64,000 bases of DNA from Symbiodinium natans (lineage: Eukaryota; Sar; Dinophyceae; Suessiales; Symbiodiniaceae). The translations under genes were made by a program, and so were the position numbers. Positions 56,524 through 64,000 of this stretch are shown here, piece after piece. The stretch covers positions 681,375-745,374 of the forward strand of contig CAJNDS010001336.1 in assembly GCA_905221605.1 (NCBI GenBank), written 5' to 3'. Every line of letters starts with the position of its first letter. Positions within the stretch are counted from its first letter, which is position 1. The notes under the pieces are model-generated. The model did not search any database, had not been told where the DNA came from, and worked only from the letters and a program-made list of their open reading frames with translations.

Positions 56524-57219
56524 CTACGCAAGGCCGAACTGCTCGATGGCATCCTTGCCGGTGTAGACGTTGGCGGCGATGATACCGATGGCTGCGAACA
56601 TGGCCATTCGGCCGTTGTTGATCTCCCGGTTGCGCATCTCCAGCGTGTACTGGCCCAGGCCGGCGGGGTCACCGAAGTTGCCCGGCTCCTTCGAGGGGTC
56701 CTCAGTCCAGGCGCCCAGCTCCAGCAAGCCCGAGACCGCGAAGAGCGCGGCGAAGCCGTAGGTGCCCGGCGGGACCTCCACAGCGCCGAGTCCGGCAGGC
56801 ACGCTGTCGAAGCCAGGGAACTTCACGTAGTGCTGCACGACGGCACCCACTGCGGCCATCATCGCAACCCTGCCATGCTTGATCTCGGCCGCGCGCAGGT
56901 TGCGGAAGCCGGCCTTGTCACCCTTCTTGCAGAAGCCGGCCGGGTCGAAGTAGCCGAAGGGCTCGGTGACGCCCACCTCATTCGCCGGGTCGAAAGTCGG
57001 CTCAGGGGGCACCTCCTCGCCCTCACCGCTCAGGGACTTGCCAGTGCCGGCACCGATGCCCGTGGTGGCCGCTGCTGTCTTCGCTCCTGCGCTCGCGCCT
57101 GCCTTGGCCGCGGCAGCTTTGGCTGCAGCCGCTGCCGCGGCGGCAGAGACAGGCTCGGCGCGCAAAGGCGAAGCAGTGTAGTTGGCCCAGTCACCCCAGG
57201 CGCTTCCGGTCAGGCCGTC
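56524..57219 (-). CDS. Terminal exon of gene D: divergent C-terminal LHC domain
   Basis: Equivalent to the other terminal exons. The stop TAG is at 56524-56526, and the acceptor at 57219 joins the exon ending at 57356 through a GC-AG intron of 136 bp. The second-domain helices and ligand motifs match those of genes A to C. Confidence 0.9.
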   Translation of the reverse strand, partial: DGLTGSAWGDWANYTASPLRAEPVSAAAAAAAAKAAAAKAGASAGAKTAAATTGIGAGTGKSLSGEGEEVPPEPTFDPANEVGVTEPFGYFDPAGFCKKGDKAGFRNLRAAEIKHGRVAMMAAVGAVVQHYVKFPGFDSVPAGLGAVEVPPGTYGFAALFAVSGLLELGAWTEDPSKEPGNFGDPAGLGQYTLEMRNREINNGRMAMFAAIGIIAANVYTGKDAIEQFGLA

Positions 57220-60200
57220 CTACGACACAAGCATCACACAAACGGCGCATTCTCTACTTGAATGATGACTTGCATTCTTTCAACAACACACATGAAGTCT
57301 TGAGCTCACACGAAGACAATGAAGTCACAACGGCACACGCATGTGATAAGCCCGCCTGAAAGAACATGCCGATGATGGCCATCATCGCAAGTCTGCCGTT
57401 CGCCAGCTCCGCTGAGAGCTTCTTAGTCTTCTCAGCCGGGTCGCTGGAGGTCAAGACCTTGAAGCCAAAGTCGCCTGCTGCAGCCGCCGTGCCGGCCGAC
57501 TGATCCTGGGAAACCTCGCAGAACGCCATGTAGGCAAGGATCTGACCCCAACCTGCGGCGGGAACTTTGGAGATCGCAGCAAGACCGTTTGGCACGTCCG
57601 CGAATTTCAAGCCGGCCGATGGGCTCAAGTATCCAGGGAACTTGCCAGTGATCCTCAGCACTTCGACAGATGAAAAGTGCATAATGAGAAGCCAAGAAGC
57701 TGTGTAAAACACATCGGTTGATCGTGGCATCGCGAAATGAACGCAGCACATGGTAGCACTAAGAACTACAGCAACTACAGCAAACGAGAACCCCACTGCG
57801 CGATGCCATCACGAATGTCAACAGCACAGATCTACGTTGCAAGCGATGCAAACAAAAAGCAACAACAAAAAACAAGCACATTAAAACGCACTACAAGCGG
57901 TTTACCCCATCCTCTGCCCTTCCCTGTCGTAACCCTTCCGGCAAGTTGCTCAGGAGTGATGTAGCCCATCGCTGCCAGCATGGCCTTGACTTTGCTTGAG
58001 CCGACCCAACGAAACAAAAAACACTAAAGATGAGTACAGGTGCTCTACATGCATTCCAGCTAACCTCGAACATCCGAGTTGCAATGCGGCCATGCTTGAT
58101 CTCGGTCTGGCGGCGGCGCTTGAAGTCCTCCACGCTGCCGTCAGCGGTGAAGCCAGCCGGGTCCCAAAATCCGACGGGATCCTGAACACCAAGCTCGTTC
58201 TCGAACGCTCGGAGCGGAGAGGCGGTGTAGTTGGCCCAGTCACCCCAGGCGCTTCCGGTCAGGCCGTCCTATGACCCAAACATCACTTTCGCAAACGCAG
58301 TCTTCTGCATTACAGGTTGACACTTGCATTCTTCCTTGAACTCACATGAAGTGAAAGAAGTCATCACAATGTTAGCGGCACACGCATGTGATAAGCCCGC
58401 CTGAAAGAACATGCCGATGATGGCCATCATCGCAAGTCTGCCGTTCGCCAGCTCCGCTGAGAGCTTCTTAGTCTTCTCAGCCGGGTCGCTGGAGGTCAAG
58501 ACCTTGAAGCCAAAGTCGCCTGCTGCAGCCGCCGTGCCGGCCGACTGATCCTGGGAAACCTCGCAGAACGCCATGTAGGCAAGGATCTGACCCCAACCTG
58601 CGGCGGGAACTTTGGAGATCGCAGCAAGACCGTTTGGCACGTCCGCGAATTTCAAGCCGGCCGATGGGCTCAAGTACCCAGGGAACTTGCCAGTGATCCT
58701 CAGCACTTCTACAGATGAAAAGTGCATAATGAGAAGCAATGCAAGAAGCTGTGTAAAACACATCGGTTAATCGTAGCATCGCAAGATGAAATCAGCACAT
58801 GGCAGCACTAAGAACTACAGTAACTACAGCAAACGAGAACCCCACCGCGCGATGCCATGACGAATGTCAACAGCACAGATCTACGTTGCAAGCGATGCAA
58901 CCAAAAAACAACAACAAAAACCAAGCACATTAAAACGCGCTACAAGCGGTTTACCCTATCTTCGGCCCTTCCCTGTCGAAACCCTTCCGGCAAGTTGCTC
59001 AGGAGTGATGTAGCCCATCGCTGCCAGCATGGCCTTGACTTTGCTTGAGCCGACCCAACGAAACAAAAAACACTAAAGATGAGCTCTGTGTCGTACAGGT
59101 GCTCTACATGCGTTCCAGGCTAACCTCGAACATCCGAGTTGCAATGCGGCCATGCTTGATCTCGGTCTGTCGGCGGCGCTTGAAGTCCTCCACGCTGCCG
59201 TCGGCGGTGAAGCCAGCCGGGTCCCAAAATCCGACGGGATCCTGAACACCAAGCTCATTCTCGAACGCTCGGAGCGGAGAGGCGGTGTAGTTGGCCCAGT
59301 CACCCCAGGCGCTTCCGGTCAGGCCGTCCTATGACCCAAACATTCACACTCACAAAACAACGCAGCTTTTTGCATTACAGGTTGACAGTTGCGTTCTTCC
59401 TTCAACTCTCACATGAAGTCAACGAAGTCATCACAACGTTAGCGGCACACGCATGTGATAAGCCCGCCTGAAAGAACATGCCGATGATGGCCATCATCGC
59501 AAGTCTGCCGTTCGCCAGCTCCGCTGAGAGCTTCTTAGTCTTCTCAGCCGGGTCGCTGGAGGTCAAGACCTTGAAGCCAAAGTCGCCTGCTGCAGCCGCC
59601 GTGCCGGCCGACTGATCCTGGGAAACCTCGCAGAACGCCATGTAGGCAAGGATCTGACCCCAACCTGCGGCGGGAACTTTGGAGATCGCAGCAAGACCGT
59701 TTGGCACGTCCGCGAATTTCAAGCCGGCCGATGGGCTCAAGTATCCAGGGAACTTGCCAGTGATCCTCAGCACTTCTACAGATGAAAAGTGCATAATGAG
59801 AAGCAATGCAAGAAGCTGTGTAAAACACATCGGTTGATCGTAGCATCGCAAGATGAAATCAGCACATGGCAGCACTAAGAACTACAGTAACTACAGCAAA
59901 CGAGAACCCCACCGCGCGATGCCACGGCGAATGTCAACAGCACAGATCTACGTTGCAAGCGATGCAAGCGAACAACAACAAAAACCAAGCACATTAAAAC
60001 GCGCTACAAGCGGTTTACCCTATCTTCTGCCCTTCCCTGTCGTAACCCTTCCGGCAAGTTGCTCAGGAGTGATGTAGCCCATCGCTGCCAGCATGGCCTT
60101 GACTTTGCTTGAGCCGACCCAACAAAAACAAAAAACAAAAAGCTAAGATGAGCTCTGTGTCGCAGAGGTGCTCTACATGCATTCCAGGCTAACCTCGAAC

Positions 60201-63200
60201 ATCCGAGTTGCAATGCGGCCATGCTTGATCTCGGTCTGGCGGCGGCGCTTGAAGTCCTCCACGCTGCCGTCGGCGGTGAAGCCAGCCGGGTCCCAAAATC
60301 CGACGGGATCCTGAACACCAAGCTCGTTCTCGAACGCTCGGAGCGGAGAGGCGGTGTAGTTGGCCCAGTCACCCCAGGCGCTTCCGGTCAGGCCGTCCTA
60401 CGACCCAAACATCACTTTCACAAACACCGCCTTCTGTATTAAAGGTTGACACTTGCATTCTTCCTTCAACTCACATGAAGTCAATGAAGTCAATGAAGTC
60501 ATGACATAACATTAACGGCACACGCATGTGATAAGCCCGCCTGAAAGAACATGCCGATGATGGCCATCATCGCAAGTCTGCCGTTCGCCAGCTCCGCTGA
60601 GAGCTTCTTAGTCTTCTCAGCCGGGTCGCTGGAGGTCAAGACCTTGAAGCCAAAGTCGCCTGCTGCAGCCGCCGTGCCGGCCGACTGATCCTGGGAAACC
60701 TCGCAGAACGCCATGTAGGCAAGGATCTGACCCCAACCTGCGGCGGGAACTTTGGAGATCGCAGCAAGACCGTTTGGCACGTCCGCGAATTTCAAGCCGG
60801 CCGATGGGCTCAAGTATCCAGGGAACTTGCCAGTGATCCTCAGCACTTCGACAGATGAAAAGTGCATAATGAGAAGCCAAGAAGCTGTGTAAAACACATC
60901 GGTTGATCGTGGCATCGCGAAAAGAAGGTAGCACACAGTAGCATTGAGAACTACAACTACAGCAAACGAGAACCCCACCGCGCAATGCCACGGCGAATGT
61001 CAACAGCCCACAGATCTTCGTCGCAAGCGATGCAAGCGAAAACAACAAAAAGCAAGCGCATTAAAACGCATGGCAAGCGGTTTACCCCATCCTCTGCCCT
61101 TCCCTGTCGTAACCCTTCCGGCAAGTTGCTCCGGAGTAATGTAGCCCATCGCTGCCAGCATGGCCTTGAATTTGCTTGAGTGGCCTACCCAACAAAAACA
61201 AGAAACCAAAAAGCTTAAGATGAGCTCTGTGTCGCAGAGGTGCTCTACATGCATTCCAGGCTAACCTCGAACATCCGAGTTGCAATGCGGCCATGCTTGA
61301 TCTCGGTCTGGCGGCGGCGCTTGAAGTCCTCCACGCTGCCGTCGGCGGTGAAGCCAGCCGGGTCCCAAAATCCGACGGGATCCTGAACACCAAGCTCGTT
61401 CTCGAACGCTCGGAGCGGAGAGGCGGTGTAGTTGGCCCAGTCACCCCAGGCACTTCCGGTCAGGCCGTCCTACGACCCAAACATCACTTTCACAAACACC
61501 GCCTTCTGTATTAAAGGTTGACACTTGCATTCTTCCTTCAACTCACATGAAGTCAATGAAGTCATCACAACGTTAGCGGCACACGCATGTGATAAGCCCG
61601 CCTGAAAGAACATGCCGATGATGGCCATCATCGCAAGTCTGCCGTTCGCCAGCTCCGCTGAGAGCTTCTTAGTCTTCTCAGCCGGGTCGCTGGAGGTCAA
61701 GACCTTGAAGCCAAAGTCGCCTGCTGCAGCCGCCGTGCCGGCCGACTGATCCTGGGAAACCTCGCAGAACGCCATGTAGGCAAGGATCTGACCCCAACCT
61801 GCGGCGGGAACTTTGGAGATCGCAGCAAGACCGTTTGGCACGTCCGCGAATTTCAAGCCGGCCGATGGGCTCAAGTATCCAGGGAACTTGCCAGTGATCC
61901 TCAGCACTTCGACAGATGAAAAGTGCATAATGAGAAGCCAAGAAGCTGTGTAAAACACATCGGTTGATCGTGGCATCGCGAAAAGAAGGCAGCACACGGT
62001 AGCATTGAGAACTACAACTACAGCAAACGAGAACCCCACCACGCAATGCCACGGCGTATGTCAACAGCCCAGATCTTCGTCGCAAGCGATGCAAGCGAAA
62101 GCAACAAAAAGCAAGCGCATTAAAACGCATCGCAAGCGTTTTACCCTGTCCTCTGCCCTTCCCTGTCGTAACCCTTCCGGCAAGTTGCTCCGGAGTAATG
62201 TAGCCCATCGCTGCCAGCATGGCCTTGAATTTGCTTGAGTGGCCTACCCAACGAAACAAGAAACAAAAAAGCTTAAGATGAGCTCTGCGTCGTAGAGGTG
62301 CTCTACATGCGTTCCAGGCTAACCTCGAACATCCGAGTTGCAATGCGGCCATGCTTGATCTCGGTCTGGCGGCGGCGCTTGAAGTCCTCCACGCTGCCGT
62401 CGGCGGTGAAGCCAGCCGGGTCCCAAAATCCGACGGGATCCTGAACACCAAGCTCGTTCTCGAACGCTCGGAGCGGAGAGGCGGTGTAGTTGGCCCAGTC
62501 ACCCCAGGCGCTTCCGGTCAGGCCGTCCTATGACCCAAACATCACAACACAAAAGCTGCTTTCTGTATTACAGGTTCACACTTGCATTCTTCCTTCAACT
62601 TACATGACGTCAATGAAGTCATCACAACGCTAGCGGCACACGCATGTGATAATCCCGCCTGAAAGAACATGCCGATGATGGCCATCATCGCAAGTCTGCC
62701 GTTCGCCAGCTCCGCTGAGAGCTTCTTAGTCTTCTCAGCCGGGTCGCTGGAGGTCAAGACCTTGAAGCCAAAGTCGCCTGCTGCAGCCGCCGTGCCGGCC
62801 GACTGATCCTGGGAAACCTCGCAGAACGCCATGTAGGCAAGGATCTGACCCCAACCTGCGGCAGGAACTTTGGAGATCGCAGCAAGACCGTTTGGCACAT
62901 CCGCGAATTTCAAGCCGGCCGATGGGCTCAAGTATCCAGGGAACTTGCCAGTGATCCTCAGCACTTCGACAGATGAAAAGTGCATACTGAGAAGCAATGC
63001 AAGAAGCTGTGTAAAACACATCGGCTGATCGTAGCATCGCAAGATGAAATCAGCACATGGCAGCACTAAGAACTACCGTAACTACAGCAAACGAGAACCC
63101 CACTGCGCGATGCCATGACGAATGTCAACAGCACAGATCTACCTTGCAAGCGATGCAAACTAAAAACAACAACCAAAACCAAGCACATTAAAACGCGCTA

Positions 63201-64000
63201 CAAGCGGTTTACCCTATCTTCTGCTCTTCCCTGTCGAAACCCTTCCGGCAAGTTGCTCAGGAGTGATGTAGCCCATCGCTGCCAGCATGGCCTTGACTTT
63301 GCTTGAGCCGACCCAACAAAACAAAACACAGAAAACCTCAAGATGAGCTCTGTGTCGTAGAGGTGCTCTACATGCATTCCAGGCTAACCTCGAACATCCG
63401 AGTTGCAATGCGGCCATGCTTGATCTCGGTCTGTCGGCGGCGCTTGAAGTCCTCCACGCTGCCGTCGGCGGTGAAGCCAGCCGGGTCCCAAAATCCGACG
63501 GGATCCTGAACACCAAGCTCGTTCTCGAACGCTCGGAGCGGAGAGGCGGTGTAGTTGGCCCAGTCACCCCAGGCGCTTCCGGTCAGGCCGTCCTATGACC
63601 CAAACATACCCAAACATCACATTCACAAACGCCGCTTTCTGCATTAAAAAGGCTGTCACTTGTGTTCTTCCTTCAACTCACATGAAGTCAATGAAGCCAT
63701 CATAGTCATCACAACGTTAGCCGCACACGCATGTGATAAGCCCGCCTGAAAGAACATGCCGATGATGGCCATCATCGCGAGCCTGCCGTTCGCCAGCTCC
63801 GCTGCGAGCTTCGCCTTCTTCTTCTCCGCATCGTCGGAAGTGAGCACTTTCCACCCGAAATCACCGGCGGCGCCCGGTGTGCCCGGAGACTGGTCCTGGG
63901 AAGTTTCGCAGTAAGCACCCCACAGAATCATCTGCGTCCAGCCTGCAATGGGAACCTTGGAAATGGCCGCAAGGCCAGTGGGGACGTCTGCAAACTTGAT
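56524..64000 (-). CDS. LHC polyprotein gene D, 5' end beyond the window
   Basis: Exons from the right edge in coding order: 63746-64000 (partial); 63407-63592, 63257-63291, 62659-62956; 62342-62527, 62189-62223, 61602-61899; 61284-61469, 61130-61164, 60541-60838; 60212-60397, 60063-60097, 59468-59765; 59143-59328, 58999-59033, 58401-58698; 58083-58268, 57950-57984, 57356-57653; terminal 56524-57219. Six complete repeat units and the terminal LHC are visible, at least 1,269 residues. The edge exon is diverged: it reads GDFGWKVLTSDDAEKKKAKL where the others read GDFGFKVLTSSDPAEKTKKL. So gene D mixes homogenised units with at least one older type. Some of its 35-nt exons end in CCTGA instead of CCGGA (silent). 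All 19 introns are GC-AG. Confidence 0.9.

Noticed and set aside
20165-64000. Each LHC unit as a separate small gene
   Set aside because: Units lack start codons, stops and spacers. The exon-3 to exon-1 junction restores the known continuous sequence FFQ|DGLTGSAW, so one polyprotein per gene is better supported.
1-64000. tRNA, rRNA or spliced-leader RNA genes
   Set aside because: I saw no cloverleaf, rRNA core or dinoflagellate spliced-leader sequence when reading; a covariance-model scan was not possible here.

Overview
The window looks like nuclear DNA of a peridinin-type dinoflagellate. Four things point there: head-to-tail genes all on one strand; light-harvesting proteins (LHC, chlorophyll a-c-peridinin type) encoded as polyproteins; introns that begin with GC instead of GT and end AG followed by G; and abundant TTTAGGG, the plant-type telomere repeat also known from dinoflagellates. 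The genus cannot be fixed from the sequence. There is no sign of prokaryotic organisation.

Right half (about 20.1-64.0 kb). Four LHC polyprotein genes lie in tandem on the minus strand. From most downstream to most upstream they are A (stop 20,165), B (stop 38,232), C (stop 48,359) and D (stop 56,524; runs off the right edge). Each is built from a 173-residue LHC unit spread over three exons of 186, 35 and 298 nt, repeated without stop or new start. Each ends in one intronless 696-nt exon carrying a second, divergent LHC domain and the stop. B and C have five repeat units, A has six, and D has at least six plus a diverged one at the edge. Spacers of about 2.2 kb, nearly identical between genes, separate them and probably hold the plastid-targeting exons. 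All 67 introns I could define are GC-AG.

Insertions in the array. Gene A carries an 8.8-kb mosaic insertion inside one intron: a ~610-bp satellite array full of ATGCAT hairpins, then a ~70-bp minisatellite, into which a ~3.9-kb foldback-like element is inserted. The spacer upstream of gene B carries a 1,928-bp element with terminal inverted repeats and an 8-bp target duplication.

Left part (1-20 kb). TTTAGGG-like and CCCTAAA-like repeat blocks alternate in orientation, separated by short unique islands. Several islands read as small minus-strand exons with AG acceptors, so these repeats may fill introns. Also present are two frameshifted LINE-type reverse transcriptase relics (about 6.4-7.5 and 8.7-10.2 kb), decayed LHC gene pieces (4,983-5,420 and 17,980-18,880), and a 680-bp insertion inside the longest telomere-like array.

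Function. The dominant content is antenna production: many LHC copies per transcript, probably cleaved after a conserved SPLR motif in the plastid. Spliced products, cleavage and targeting are inferred from family knowledge and were not observed.
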